A DNA stretch of 64,000 bases, taken from contig ML660203.1 in the NCBI GenBank assembly GCA_007570785.1, positions 5,523,755-5,587,754 of the forward strand. The letters are read 5' to 3'. This document shows, piece by piece, positions 22,904 through 33,440 of this stretch. Both the position numbers and the translations under genes were made by a program. The DNA is from Antilocapra americana (Eukaryota > Chordata > Mammalia > Artiodactyla > Antilocapridae). The notes under the pieces are model-generated. The model saw nothing but the letters and a program-made list of their open reading frames with translations. It was not told where the DNA came from and did no database searches. Within the stretch, counting starts at the first letter, position 1. Every line of letters begins with the position of its first letter.

Positions 22904-23352
22904 ACTTTTTCAGGTTCTTTTCCATTATAAGCTATTACAAGATAGTGAATCTAGTTCCCCATACTATACAATAGGTCCCCGTTGTTTATCTACTTTTTAC
23001 ACAATAGTTGTATCTATTAATCCCCAAATCCTAACTTACCCACTCCCCCCCCTTTCCCATATGGTAATCACAAGTATTTTTCTACATCTGTGAGTCTACT
23101 TCTGTTTTGTAAATAAGTTCATTTCTATAATTTTTTAGATTCCACATATAAGTGATATCACATATTTGCCTTTCACTCTCTCACTTAGTATGACAATCTC
23201 TAGGTCTATCATGGCATTATTTCATTCTTTTTAGGACTGAGTAGCATTCCATTATATACATACCCCATCTTTATCCATTCATCATCTATTGATGGGCGTT
23301 TAGGTTGCTTCCATGCTTTGACTATTGTCAGTAGTGCTACTGTGAACGTTTA
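22904..23352 (-). mobile_element. L1 LINE 3' part, antisense
   Basis: Antisense L1 ORF2 end and 3' UTR: ccattataagctattacaag, gtagcattccattatataca, tttatccattcatcatctat, tgatgggcgtttaggttgct. A GT repeat sits at its 3' side. Confidence 0.9.
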
Positions 23353-23564
23353 AACTGAGGAGACTATAAGCTCAGAAAGACAGGATGTGACGCACACCAT
23401 CCCAGGATCACCATAGAGCGAGATGACTGGAGAAGCTGGACGGTTAACCATTCCCCACGACTGCTCCGTTTTCCTCCTTCCCTAAGGTCTGGTCTCATCC
23501 AAAGAGGATGCCCTCGTCCAACAGAGGAGCCCTCTTCTTTCACTGAAGGTAGTTAAGGAGCTCT

Positions 23565-23788
23565 GTGAGCTTCCCAGGTGGTGCTGGGGGAAAGAACCCG
23601 CCTGCCAGTGCAGGAGACAGAAGAGATGAGGGCTCCACCCCTAGGTCAGGAAAACCCCCTGAAGGAGGGCATGGCAACCCACTCCAGTATTCTTGCCTGG
23701 AGAAGGCCAGGGACAGAGGAGCCTGGCGGGCTGCAGTCCATGGGGCCACAAAGAGCCGGACACAAGCAACTGAGCACACACACACGCA
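23565..23788 (+). mobile_element. Bov-tA SINE
   Basis: Sense Bov-tA with the head agcttcccaggtggtgctgg, the core catggcaacccactccagta, and an (AC)n tail (gagcacacacacacgc). Confidence 0.93.
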
Positions 23789-24163
23789 AGGAGCCCCGTG
23801 TCAAACTCCCCAGAAAGCCCTAAATTCAATCTGTTGGAGAAAACTAAAATCTATATTTATTCGATTGAAGAATTCACCAGGAATAAATGAAAATAAGTAA
23901 ATCTCAAAAAAAAAATAGGCCTAACTAGAGAAATTTTAAAAGCAACAGCAAATTGAGAAAAATGTTTTCAACATAAGTGACAGTTAATTCCCTCAAGTTT
24001 CTTAAGAGCTGGAGCACACTGAAGAGTAATAAGAAGACAAATGATGAGATGGGGGAAACAGAGTCCAAGAGCAGATGAGAACGTTCATATGAGAACTATA
24101 GATGGAAACTACAGAAGATTTTAAAGGTCCAGCCTACTCATAATCAAAGGAAATCAAAGTAAG
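23789..24163. other. unique AT-rich DNA
   Basis: No gene or recognised repeat. Confidence 0.45.
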
Positions 24164-24495
24164 GGCTTCCCAGATGATTCAGTGGTAAAAAAAAATCCAC
24201 TTGCCAGTGCAGGAGACATGGACTCGACCCCTCACCCGGGAAGATCCCACACACATCAGAGCAACTAAGCCTGTGCACAGCAACTATTGAACCGGTGCTC
24301 TAGCGCCCAGGAGCCGCAACTCCTCAGCCAACGTGCCGCAACTACTGAAGGCCACGCACCTAGGGCCTGTGCTCCGCAATAAGAGCAGACTGCGGACCGC
24401 AGCTAGAGAGTAACCAGCACGCTTTGAAACTAGAGAAAAGCCCTCGCAGCAACAGAGATCCAGCACAGCCAGAAATCAGCAAAAAAATATTTTAA
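24164..24495 (+). mobile_element. CHR-2-type SINE
   Basis: Sense long CHR form: agggcttcccagatgattca, an A9 run at 24187-24195 where the consensus has an AAAGAA block, cccgggaagatcccacac, the body with gtgctccgcaataagagc, and gatccagcacagccagaaat before the A-rich end. Confidence 0.9.
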
Positions 24496-24524
24496 AGGGA
24501 AAAGAAAATTAAGACAGTAATGTG

Positions 24525-24699
24525 AGACTCCCCAGGTGGCCCAGTGGCTAAGACTCCGCACTCCCAAAGCAAGGACCCAGGTTTAATCCTTGGTCAAGGA
24601 ACTAGATCAGACTTGACACAACTAAAAGACCCCACATGCCACAAGAAGATCGAAGCTCCCATGCACTGCAACTAAGACCTGGCACAGCCAAATAAATAG
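24525..24699 (+). mobile_element. CHR-1-type SINE with target-site duplication
   Basis: Sense short CHR: agactccccaggtggccca, ggtttaatccttggtcaagg, ctggcacagccaaataaata. Flanks agacagtaatgtg (24512-24524) and agacagtaacatg (24700-24712) agree at 11 of 13 bases. Confidence 0.9.
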
Positions 24700-24784
24700 A
24701 GACAGTAACATGATTTCATCTGTAATCTATTACATGTACAAAGATTAAAGAAAACTCAACAGAAAAAAACCTCAATATTGGTGA

Positions 24785-25260
24785 CACTGGACCACATTAG
24801 GTTCTCATGTGCTCCAAGCACATAAATTAGTTCAAATTCCTTAAGGGTAATTTGGTGATACGTAGCAAGGATGCTGAAATTATTCATACCCACTTAAGGA
24901 TTTCATCCTAAGGAAATAATTGGAAATGTGAACAAATATTTATTTACAGAAATGTTCATCATAAAATGACTTCAGATGGCAAACAAATGGAACAACCTGA
25001 CTATAAAACAACAGGAAAGTGAGTAAATAGCATATGGTTCGTCCATATTGTAGAGTATTAGGACGTCATTAAAGAACATCCTGAGCAAAACAGGTTATGA
25101 AACAATATGGAATATGATCCCAACTGTGTAAAAATAAAATTGTATTTACCCATATCATATGTTCATTATGGTTACCCCTGAAAGATCGGATTAGAAAATT
25201 AATAGGATTTTAGATTCCACTGTGCTTTGGTCTTAGCAGCAAGAAATAAGAAAGATAGAT
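24785..25260 (+). mobile_element. old L1 (L1M-type) 3' end
   Basis: It follows the order of an ancient L1 end: ttaaggatttcatcctaagg, aatggaacaacctgac, gttcgtccatattgtagagt, aatatgatcccaactgtgta, ggttacccctgaaagatc. High divergence. Confidence 0.7.
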
Positions 25261-25399
25261 ACATCAACCCCAATCAGACGGAAATACATAGATTTTTGAA
25301 ATGCAAGGATTTTTCTTATGATAACCTGATACCCATGAGTCTGTAACATTTGGTTACACAAATTTAAGAATGAAAAAGAAGCTATGAGAGAAGAACTGA

Positions 25400-25830
25400 G
25401 AGAGATTTTTAAATTAATAGACAAAATGCTGCACAGCTATATAACTAGCGGTCTTTAAAAAAAACACTGTAGGGTAATTTTCTAGAAAAATTACAATGTT
25501 ATAATGACCAGAATGATTCAGTAAGTATTAATAGAAAATCTGAATACACTGATCCTGATGGAATTTCTTGCCAATGCAACAAGCCAGGAAACAGAAACCA
25601 ACGTTTATTGACAAAAAGGAATCAGATATTATTTGAAAATGTTATTATTATAAATTTAGAATACATTAAATAAGTAATAGAAAACTTTGAAAAACTAACA
25701 GTAGAGTTTAGCTGGAAAGTGAGATATAAAAGAAATATATAAATCTATAGCTTTCCAAGAGATCAATTATAAACATTTATAAAATTCATTGAAAAACATT
25801 CAACCCAGAGTAACAAGATAATTGATAATC
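25400..25830 (+). mobile_element. possible old L1 ORF2 piece
   Basis: AT-rich. The region 25690-25800 (aaaactaacagtagagttta, taaatctatagctttccaag) resembles an internal part of L1 ORF2. The assignment is weak. Confidence 0.35.
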
Positions 25831-26274
25831 ATGTTCAGTGCCTACAGGGTCTTCTGAATGAATTTTTCTGCCACAAATAGTTATGCATAGCACTAAGGTT
25901 ACACCCTCTTCCACTAACTCTATGCTCCTAATCCCAGCTATTTTAGGAACTTTAGGGGATGTCATTATTACCTGAAGAATAACTAGGTTTTCTCTACACT
26001 TCCCATTTGGTTAAACTCAAACATTTGCCTTAATGGCATTCCATATCAACATAACTTGAACAGATACACTTGGAAATCACTCATTGCCTTAGTTAAATAC
26101 TACGCATCTGAATAGAAGTTTTCCAGGACATAGGAACTGATCACTCCTCCTAGAGTCTTTCATGTTTGAAAGTCCAATGACCTATTCCAAGAGAGTGCTA
26201 AGACGATGATAACGCTGTGACAACTCATTTTTCTACCTGTGACTGAAAATTGTTGATATTTTTATAAGATGCTT
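25831..26274. other. unique intergenic DNA
   Basis: No gene or recognised repeat. Confidence 0.5.
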
Positions 26275-26284
26275 TCTAACTTTA

Positions 26285-26364
26285 TCGTTGTTGTTTAGTC
26301 ACTCAGTCATGTCCGACTCTTTGTGACCCCATGGACTGCAGCACACCGAGCTTCCCTGTCCCTC
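26285..26364 (-). mobile_element. short Bov-A-type SINE with perfect target-site duplication
   Basis: Only 80 bp: cgttgttgtttagtcactca to gagcttccctgtccc, i.e. the 3' end of Bov-A in antisense. The 10-bp duplication tctaacttta at 26275-26284 and 26365-26374 shows it inserted already truncated. Confidence 0.92.
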
Positions 26365-26374
26365 TCTAACTTTA

Positions 26375-27120
26375 GAAACATTAAAACATATGAGATAGGG
26401 GAGCACACATCTTAGAACCAGGCAAAGGAAATCACCCCAGAAATATCATGAACACAAGTGTCTTCTAAATTTATAAAGCCATGAATAAAAGACAGGCCAA
26501 CAAAACCTGGCTGCATCTACCAAACCAATGATGGGGCTATTTTGCAATAAAGATAATAGTGATGATCTTAATAATGGCAGCAATGAAAGGAATGGATGGT
26601 GAAGAGTGGTGACAAGGACAGGAACAGGAATGGACGACAGTGGGCTTCGATGTGGGAATGAGGATGAGGAATGCCTGATAGTTGGCACTGGGATGGAAAC
26701 AGGGGTGATAAAAGAGATGGGAAAGCTGAGGGCACTTCATCACCCTTAGGGCAAAGGGTCCTCGTGACAGCCTGAATAGAAGGAAAATCACTCCAGACTC
26801 CTCTCTTCTCTTGCTGAAAGGATCTTGGAGAGTCCAGGGAAAGTGTTAAGCTTCCAGAAATTTTGCCTAATCATTGGAGAAACTTTCTCCATCAGATGAC
26901 CAAAGAATTCCTTCTCTTTGATCTTTCTAGTAGAACTTCTGGACCAATTCCAGTTTTTATCTTCAATCTGTTACACTCCCAGCAAGTAAATATCAAGTCA
27001 TGTCACCTGAAGAAAACTGAATAAGAGAAAAGGTTAGAAGTCTTGTAGACTTGACATGCAGGCTATGGGGAGGAAGGGTATAGAAAAATCTTCATTTGAT
27101 CCTTAATATATGAGGTTCCT
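26375..27120. other. unique intergenic DNA
   Basis: No gene recognised. The antisense frames at 26446-26791 are low-complexity Ser/Pro/Leu products of GGA- and GAT-rich DNA. Confidence 0.5.
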
Positions 27121-27124
27121 GTCC

Positions 27125-27248
27125 TTTGTGTTCTGAGCATATTTTCCCATTTAAATTTATCCAACAACAGTACAACATGAAACAATACCACCACCCCCAT
27201 TATACAGATGGGGAAGTTGAGGTTCAAAGTCTCTCCCGCTCAACTACA
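27125..27248 (-). mobile_element. MIR SINE fragment
   Basis: Antisense MIR: acccccattatacagatggg, gaagttgaggttcaaagtct. Confidence 0.7.
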
Positions 27249-27249
27249 T

Positions 27250-27345
27250 ATCCCTGGAGGCAGGAACCATGATTTATTTTACATACCAGTCTATCTTCAG
27301 GGTCTAGCGTGGAGGTGACACACAGTAGGTAGTCAACAACTGATT
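27250..27345 (+). mobile_element. L2 LINE 3' end
   Basis: tggaggcaggaaccatgatt, cttcagggtctagcgtggag and acacagtaggtagtcaacaa follow the L2 3' terminus. Confidence 0.65.
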
Positions 27346-27454
27346 ATAAAATCAGTATCACAAAACATGGACACCAGTGGGCAATGGCAAAGCCAGGATA
27401 CCCACCCAGCTCTGCTCTGCCTGAGCTATTGTTCCCAAGCACTGCTGAGGCTTT

Positions 27455-27772
27455 TAGGGATTCCCTGATAGCTCAGTTGGTAAAGAATCCACCTGCAATG
27501 CAGAAGACCCTTGTTCGATTCCTGGGTCAGGAAGATCCCCTAGAGAAGGGATAGGCTACCCACTCCAGTATTCTTTGGCTTCCCTTGTGGCTCAGCTGAT
27601 AAAGAATCCGCCTACTATGCAGGAAACCTGGGTTCAATCCCTGGGTTGGGAAGATCCCCTGAAGAAGGGAAAGGCTACCCACTCCAGTATTCTGGCCTGG
27701 AGAATTCCATGGACTGAACAGTCTATGGGGTCGCAAAGAGTCGGACACAACTGAGCAATTTTCACTTTCACT
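27455..27772 (+). mobile_element. Bov-tA with tandem head unit
   Basis: Sense element with two successive tRNA-like heads (gggattccctgatagctcag at 27458 and ggcttcccttgtggctcagc at 27578) before one Bov-A core and a ttttcactttcacttc end. Confidence 0.92.
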
Positions 27773-27924
27773 TCGGGCTTTCAAAGGAAATTTGTAGTCA
27801 AGTCGAAACTTTACTGGTTCCCCGTTCACTCCGGAAGCATCCTGGCATGTTTCGAGGGGAGAGGCACGTGGGGAAGATGAAACTGCAGAGCAGGGGTAGA
27901 TTCAGACATGATGGGGGTCCCCAC

Positions 27925-28060
27925 AAATATTCCCTGTGGGCCTCATTACACATTTGAGCAAACATTACCCTCACTCACGGCTAAATTTCCTGTTTGCTTG
28001 GCTGATCAATTTCTCATCAAACTTTAATGTGAGGTTCAAACCGTCTGTGGTGTTTTAATT
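27925..28060. other. candidate conserved noncoding element
   Basis: A repeat-free block with closely packed motifs: cctcattacacatttgag, ttcctgtttgcttggctg, gatcaatttctcatcaaac, gtgttttaattaggccc. A forkhead-like tgtttgc and a ttaatta core lie within 75 bp. The adjoining 28060-28260 segment is GC-rich with several CpGs. Inference only. Confidence 0.4.
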
Positions 28061-28319
28061 AGGCCCAAGATTGCAAAGTGTCTGGGGCAGGGCTGAGCCT
28101 CATCCAAATCTCCAGTGCCCATTGGGGTGTTGCCAGGAGAGGCGGAGGTGGGGGCGGCGCAGGGCCGGGCTGGGCCAGCGCCAGGACTCTGCAGAGCTCT
28201 TCCTAGGTGCACTGTGCTCTCTAGTGGGGACAGTCTGGAGAGAAATGGCGGTGCAGACCCAAGGGCGTATTGCCCTTTCCCGAGTCCCTCCAGCCCCCGC
28301 AAATTTAACTGGCTGCCTC

Positions 28320-28382
28320 GCTTCTCAGGTGGCTCAGTAGCAAAGGATCCACCAGCCAATGCAGGAGACACAGGAGAGGCGA
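28320..28382 (+). mobile_element. Bov-tA head fragment
   Basis: Only the tRNA-like head is present: cttctcaggtggctcagtag, atccaccagccaatgcagga. The core is missing. Confidence 0.75.
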
Positions 28383-28559
28383 GCAGCATTAGAATAAAGG
28401 ACAGGAAGATGGTTCTATGGTTTCCAGCCAGGGAGACCAGGGTAAGGGTAAAGCAGAGCTGGACTGTGCTGGAGACGTGGTGGGCAGAGCCCAACAGCCA
28501 TATAAATAATTACAATGCATTAAGTGTTCTCTAAGCATTTCTATCTTTTTGCCTTATTA

Positions 28560-28692
28560 TACAGCTCATGGGGTTCTAATGGCAAGTATACTGGAATGGT
28601 TTGCCATTCCCTCCTCCAGTGGAAAGCCTGGCATGCTGCAGTTCATGGGGTCCCAAAGAGTTGGACAGGTCTTGGCAACTGAACAACAGCAA
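28560..28692 (+). mobile_element. Bov-A-like SINE fragment
   Basis: catggggttctaatggcaag, atggtttgccattccctcct, cagttcatggggtcccaaag and aactgaacaacagcaa show a Bov-A-type core without a tRNA-like head. Confidence 0.75.
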
Positions 28693-28701
28693 GCATTTCT
28701 A

Positions 28702-28908
28702 TGGGGCTTTCCAGGTGGTTCAGTGGTAAAGAATCTTCCTGCCAATGCAGGAGACAAAGGTTCAATCCCTGGGTCTGGAGGATGCCCTGGAGGAGGAAAT
28801 GACAACTCACTCCAGTATTCTTGCTGGGAAAATCCCATGAACAGAGGAGCCTGGCAGGCTACAGTCCATGGGGTCACAGAGTCAGACATGACTAAGCAAC
28901 TGAGCATG
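28702..28908 (+). mobile_element. Bov-tA SINE
   Basis: Sense Bov-tA: ggggctttccaggtggttca, ggttcaatccctgggtctgg, caactcactccagtattctt, gactaagcaactgagcatg. Its tail is the start of the alternating tract that follows. Confidence 0.93.
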
Positions 28909-28938
28909 CGTGTGTGTGCGCACGCGTGCGCGCGCGCG

Positions 28939-28987
<49 letters not shown>
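28904..28987. repeat. 84-bp perfect alternating purine-pyrimidine tract (TG/CG/CA)
   Basis: From 28904 to 28987 purines and pyrimidines alternate without a break: a gcatgcgtgtgtgtgcgc start, a run of CG dinucleotides to about 28947, then CA repeats. This is the composition most prone to form Z-DNA. It grew from a SINE tail. Confidence 0.95.
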
Positions 28988-28989
<2 letters not shown>

Positions 28990-29089
28990 ACCTCTCAAGC
29001 TTTCTTCCTACCCTGCCGGCTTTCTCTCTCTTTCCTCCCCATAAAACAGAGTGTCCCGGTGGCTTGATAGAACAAGCAAGGAGACACTA

Positions 29090-29230
29090 ACCAACTCCAG
29101 TTGTGTGCCTGGCACAGTAATAGAGGGTTGGAAGAAAGAGAAAAATATGTCACAGGACCTGCCCTCAAGGGGCTCATAATGAAGAAGATGGATGTACACA
29201 CAACTCAGCATAGTGCGTGGTCTGATTGAG
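29090..29230 (-). mobile_element. L2 LINE fragment, antisense
   Basis: tgtgcctggcacagtaatag, ggacctgccctcaaggggct and cataatgaagaag follow the reversed L2 3' region. Confidence 0.6.
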
Positions 29231-29639
29231 ACATCTGTGTGGTGCTGGAGGCAGGAGGCATGGCAGCAGCCCCAGGCCAAAGGTCATTAGAAGGTCTGGC
29301 ATGCCTTCATCAGAAGCCAAAGTAGTTCTTTTCAGAGATAGAGAGAACCAGATAGGGGACATGAGGATATTGATGGATATCGATCAAAATGAATCAATGG
29401 ATAGATCTCCATGTTCGGTGTCCAATCCCCCCTCATTATCACCACCACTTCCCCATGTTGACCCCTTTTCTCAGCACAGAACCTTGGGACAGCTTCCTCT
29501 AAGTTTTGCTTCTGCCCCTGACAAAACAGATCAGGTTGTCAGAAACTAACCACCCAGAAATTCCTTCATTTGAGAAGCCTCTCTCCTTGTCCAGCCTGGG
29601 TCAATTGAAGTTGTAGCTCATTTGAACATTAGCATACCC
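29231..29639. other. unique intergenic DNA
   Basis: No repeat recognised. The frame at 29226-29549 (107 codons) has no known domain. Confidence 0.45.
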
Positions 29640-29800
29640 ACGGCTCATTACCATATTTAAGGCTCTGAGAAGTCCTACAGTAAAGGAACCTGGGTCACTG
29701 TGTTTAACACTGTGTTCTCCAAGCTTGTTTGCACACAGAGCACTTTTTTTTTTTCCTTGAAACCCTAGTTAACATCTCTCTCTGTCCCTAGTGTTTTCTG
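29640..29800. repeat. unnamed MER-type (probably hAT) repeat, copy 2
   Basis: Contains aaggctctgagaagtcctac plus tgttctccaagcttgtttgc and a T-rich ccttgaaaccctagttaac part. Shares its core with 16736-16800 and 46800-46950. Confidence 0.55.
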
Positions 29801-30177
29801 AATCTAGGGTCTGCACAATAAAACCTATGATAAGTCAGGATCAGCCATGCTTTCCAAAGGACAGTGCAAGGTGAGTCACAAAGTACTCAGTTTTATAGCC
29901 AATGGTATGTCAACGAGAATGAAGTTATTGTTCAGTTAACATCCAGACACTTCCAGCCTTGACAGCAAAGACACAATTTGGTAACAGACAACTCTAGTGC
30001 AGACCAGGTAGGGAAGGCTTCCCAAGATCCAGAGAAGCCGTAAGAAGAAATTGAGACCAGTCTGAAGGTTCGTGGATTGATGCTTTCATTAGATTCAGGG
30101 AGGGAAAGGGTGATATTTCTGTTTGAAATGAATCTGTTTTTAAGGCATTTACTACTAACAGAATAGAATTAGCTGAA
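29801..30177. other. unique intergenic DNA
   Basis: No gene or recognised repeat. Confidence 0.45.
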
Positions 30178-30260
30178 TTCAGTGGTTTCCAAACTTGGCC
30201 AAGCATCCAAATCACCTGGGGCATTCACTGCACGGATTAGCTCCCAAGTTCTGGCAAAGA
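30178..30260. mobile_element. MER5A-like end
   Basis: ttcagtggtttccaaacttg, then aagcatccaaatcacctggg: one terminus of a MER5A-type hAT element. Confidence 0.65.
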
Positions 30261-30564
30261 AATCAGTCAGAGAGAGATAGATAACTTGCCTTCAGTCACA
30301 TATTTAATAACGGCCCCATTCCTTGAGAGGCCAAAGATAATGTCATGTGATGGATGGTGGTGTGAGATGGGAAACTGAAGATGGAGCTGTTCTGAAGATG
30401 AGGGGAAGGAGATGGTGTGTTCCGTTTCAGACACCCTGTACTTGAGGTGCTGTGAGATACACAGGTACCAATGTCCACCAGGCATCAAATTATGAGTGTA
30501 AAGACCACGGAGGATATTTAGGCAGGAATTAAAATGCTGAGAGTTGATAGCAATACAGATGATA
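30261..30564. other. unique intergenic DNA
   Basis: No gene or recognised repeat. The antisense frame at 30267-30575 has no known domain. Confidence 0.45.
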
Positions 30565-30650
30565 GTTAAGGTCATTCTGGGCCTCCATTTCCTCTTCTCT
30601 AAAATGGAAATTAACAGCTATCTTCAATGTGCTTTGTATAGATTCCTTAA
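30565..30650 (+). mobile_element. MIR SINE fragment
   Basis: tgggcctccatttcctcttc and tctctaaaatggaaatta are the conserved MIR core, followed directly by L1. Confidence 0.65.
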
Positions 30651-30654
30651 AAGT

Positions 30655-31325
30655 TAAATATAAAATTACCATAGGACCCAGTGGTTCCACTCTTAGGTAT
30701 GTACCCTAAAGAACCAAAAACAGATATCCATGGTAATCAAAAGAAAAACCAATCCAAATGTTCAAAAACTGATGAATGGACAAACAAAATGTGATATCTA
30801 CATGCAGTGGAATATTATCCAGCCATAAAAAGGAATGAAGCATTGATACATACCACCCACAACATGTATCATCAGATGATACATTTTGATGAGCCTTGAA
30901 AACATAATGGAAGTGAAAAAGCAAGAGTCAAAAGGCCCCACAGTATATAATTCTATTTATATGAGATGTCCAGAATAGGTAAATCTATAGCGACAGGAAA
31001 CATATTAGTGGCTGTCAGATGTAAAGGGAATAAGGAGCGACTGCTTAATGGGTACAGGGTTACTTTTCAGGGTGATCCAAGTTCTGAAACTAAGGGAATT
31101 CCCTGGTAGTCCAGTGGTTAAGACTCTGAACTCTCTGCTTGAGGGCCCAGGTTCAATTCTTGGTCAGGGAACTAAGATCCCACAAACTGTGCAGTGCCAC
31201 CAAAAAAAAGTTCTGAAACTAGATGATGACAGTTGTACAACATTATGAAGGTACTTAATGTTGTTGCATTATATACCGTAAAAGGATTTAAGTGATATAT
31301 TTTATGTTATAAACATTACATAAGA
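30655..31325 (+). mobile_element. L1 LINE 3' part, interrupted by a CHR SINE
   Basis: Sense L1: ggacccagtggttccactct, gtggaatattatccagccat, aaaggaatgaagcattgata, continuing after the SINE with agatgatgacagttgtacaa and tgcattatataccgtaaaag. Confidence 0.87.
31093..31207 (+). mobile_element. CHR-1-type SINE with 14-bp target-site duplication
   Basis: gggaattccctggtagtcca, ggttcaattcttggtcaggg, an internally shortened body and an A8 tail. The duplication aagttctgaaacta (31079-31092 and 31208-31221) is perfect, so the insertion into the L1 is clean. Confidence 0.95.
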
Positions 31326-31329
31326 AAAA

Positions 31330-31689
31330 ACATGCCTTATACAGAAGTTACAAGACCAAATGTAGGCTTCAAAAGCGTACATTTACATGGTGTCAGAACT
31401 AACGATAGGACTTTGATGAGGACTTGGGAAATTTGATGTCATCCTTGACAAACTAAAGTCTAGTTCTAATATAGAAAAAACAACCACATAATTTCTGGTT
31501 TCTATAAAAGTCACCTGTGGGCAAGAGGTATAGGGAAAGGACTGAACAGATTCATATAACCCTCATTCAATAAATTTACCCTCCTCAGAGGACAGCTCAC
31601 TTAAAGCATGTAGCCATCTGCCAACCATTTGATTTCTCTTCTCTCCCCTCCTGATAAATGGCTCCTGCAGAGACCAGGTTTCCCAAACC
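31330..31689. other. unique intergenic DNA
   Basis: No gene or recognised repeat. The short antisense frames at 31563-31797 are unremarkable. Confidence 0.45.
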
Positions 31690-32085
31690 AGAAACCAGAG
31701 CATTATATTCATCAACTCCTTCCTTCTCACCTCCATTCCCAGTCCATCGGCAAATTTTGTCAGTTCCAGCTCCAAAATCTATCTCAAATGGGTCCACCTC
31801 TTTTGTTCTCCATTGCCTCCACTCTTGGTCAAGCCGTCATCTTGCCTGGTGCACAGAGCCCCCCCTGCCCGTCTCCTTGCTCTGTTCTCCCATCCTACCA
31901 TCCATTCTCCAAGCACAGTAACCGGAATGGTCTTTTCCTTCAAAAGGCAAATCTGATCATACCAGAGGAGTAGCACCCGGACACCTCCTCCAATAGCTGC
32001 TCCTTTGGGTCTAGGTTCTGTTGCTCTCCCAGCCCTTCCTCCGGGATATTCTCAATCTGTACACTTGGTCAACTGGTTGGAATTT
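31690..32085 (+). mobile_element. L2 LINE fragment
   Basis: Sense L2 ORF2 end: catcggcaaattttgtcagt, ccaaaatctatctcaaatgg, ctcttggtcaagccgtcatc, ggcaaatctgatcatacc. It explains the frames at 31629-31973 and 31658-31921, which are transposon remnants and not genes. Confidence 0.78.
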
Positions 32086-32089
32086 GTAT

Positions 32090-32502
32090 TAGTTGGCTCA
32101 GGTTGCCATAAAGTACTACACAGTGAGCAGTTTAGGCAACAGAAGTTGATTTTCTCACAGTTCTAGAAGTCAGGAGTCTGAGATCCAAGATCAAGCAGAG
32201 TTGGTTTCTCCTCTCACCCCTCTCCTTGGCGTGTAGGTAACCATCTTCTCCCAGTGTCATCCCTCCATGACACTGTGTCCTAAATTCCTCCTCTGTGTCC
32301 TAAATTTAGTCTGTGTCCTAAATTCCTCCTCTTATAAGGAAACTGTTGGTTTGGGGTTAGGACTTTTCTTCTAATGACCTGATTTAACCTTGATTACCTC
32401 TTTAAAAAGCTTTTCCCCAAATAGGGTTATAATCTAAGGTATTGGAGTTTAGCACTTCAGTGCATGAATCGGGGTGGGGGACACAATTCAGCCCATAACA
32501 GA
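32090..32502 (-). mobile_element. MaLR-type LTR, antisense
   Basis: Starts tgtattagttggctcagg and contains tctcacagttctagaagtca, ctcttataaggaaac, taaccttgattacctcttt and cacaattcagcccataacag. This is the complete order of a reversed MaLR (MLT1-class) LTR. It contains a small tandem triplication at 32273-32330. Confidence 0.75.
32273..32330 (+). repeat. local tandem triplication inside an LTR
   Basis: Three successive copies of a unit beginning ctgtgtcctaaatt, starting at 32273, 32293 and 32311 (18-20 bp each). Confidence 0.85.
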
Positions 32503-33100
32503 ATACAATGTGCCATCTGTGATAACTAGACATTCACTCAGCTTCTCTGAGCCTCCCTGCCCCTTCCATTCAGATGGGTGCTACCTGCCTCTCCAAGTGG
32601 CCAGCATCAGAGAAATTTCACGGAAAGCCAACAGCTCCCTGCCAGACATGGAGTCGGCACTAATCCTGGGGGAACTTTCCTTCAAGACCACCATGGGTGG
32701 AGGCTCCCCTGTGAGGGGGCATTTGGCTATGCCAGCCCCACACACCCCACCGCCAGCTTCAAAGGGTTAAGGTAGCAGGCAGACTTATTGACTTGGGCTT
32801 CTTGGCGGGTCCAGGGAAGCGTGACTGATTGGAAGCCTGTTCGGAGGAGGAGCCGCTTTGTGGGCCCGAAATAAATAAGGGCCTGTCGATAGCGCAGATC
32901 CCCGCACATCGACATAGTCTGCAGTCTCAATAGGCAATTAACACTTTACAGGGGCCATTACCCAGTGGCCTCCCCACGTTTTACTGCACATTTTCTGCCG
33001 TCAGGTCTGGTATTGAAGCTTCTAAATAAAAACATAAAAGTGAGCTAAAGCAGGCCAGCGCTTTGCCTGACTGCAGTCACGGGGCCCACACACAGCAAAG
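32503..33100. other. unique GC-moderate DNA with CpG retention, candidate conserved element
   Basis: Repeat-free. Nine CpG dinucleotides fall within 106 bp (32806-32911), unusual outside CpG islands in a methylated genome. Nearby are ataaataagggcctg, caataggcaattaacac and ttctaaataaaaacataaaa. This is the best candidate in the window for a conserved regulatory element. The frames at 32474-32775 have no known domain. Confidence 0.45.
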
Positions 33101-33244
33101 AGATCATATTTCCTCCCTTCTGCTTGTGCTCCAACCCCCCTGCATCTCCCATCCTGCACTGGTGCTTGTGTGTGCCTGCACACCTGTCCACACACATACA
33201 CACACGGACAGGTACGCCATCTCCTGAGTGTGTCTGGGGGGGAG

Positions 33245-33440
33245 TGATGTTCTGGAATCAGACCACCTGGATTTTAACTGCCTCCAACACATTGGCTATG
33301 TGGTCTTGCACAAATGAACCTCAGTTTCTTCATCTGTAAGATGGGAATGATAATACAGTCCACTTCACAGGACAGTCCTAAAGACTAGATGCTTTTAGCA
33401 CAATGCTTGGCACATCATAAGGCCCCAATAAATACAAAAG
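33245..33440 (+). mobile_element. MIR SINE
   Basis: Sense MIR: tggaatcagaccacctggat, cctcagtttcttcatctgta, agatgggaatgataatacag, aatgcttggcacatcataag. Confidence 0.88.

Noticed and set aside
28702..28780. Possible tRNA gene
   Set aside because: The A- and B-box-like sequence is the tRNA-derived head of Bov-tA; there is no closed cloverleaf. The same applies to every other SINE head here.
28549..29067. 172-codon frame with a His-Thr repeat
   Set aside because: Made of two SINEs and the CA microsatellite.
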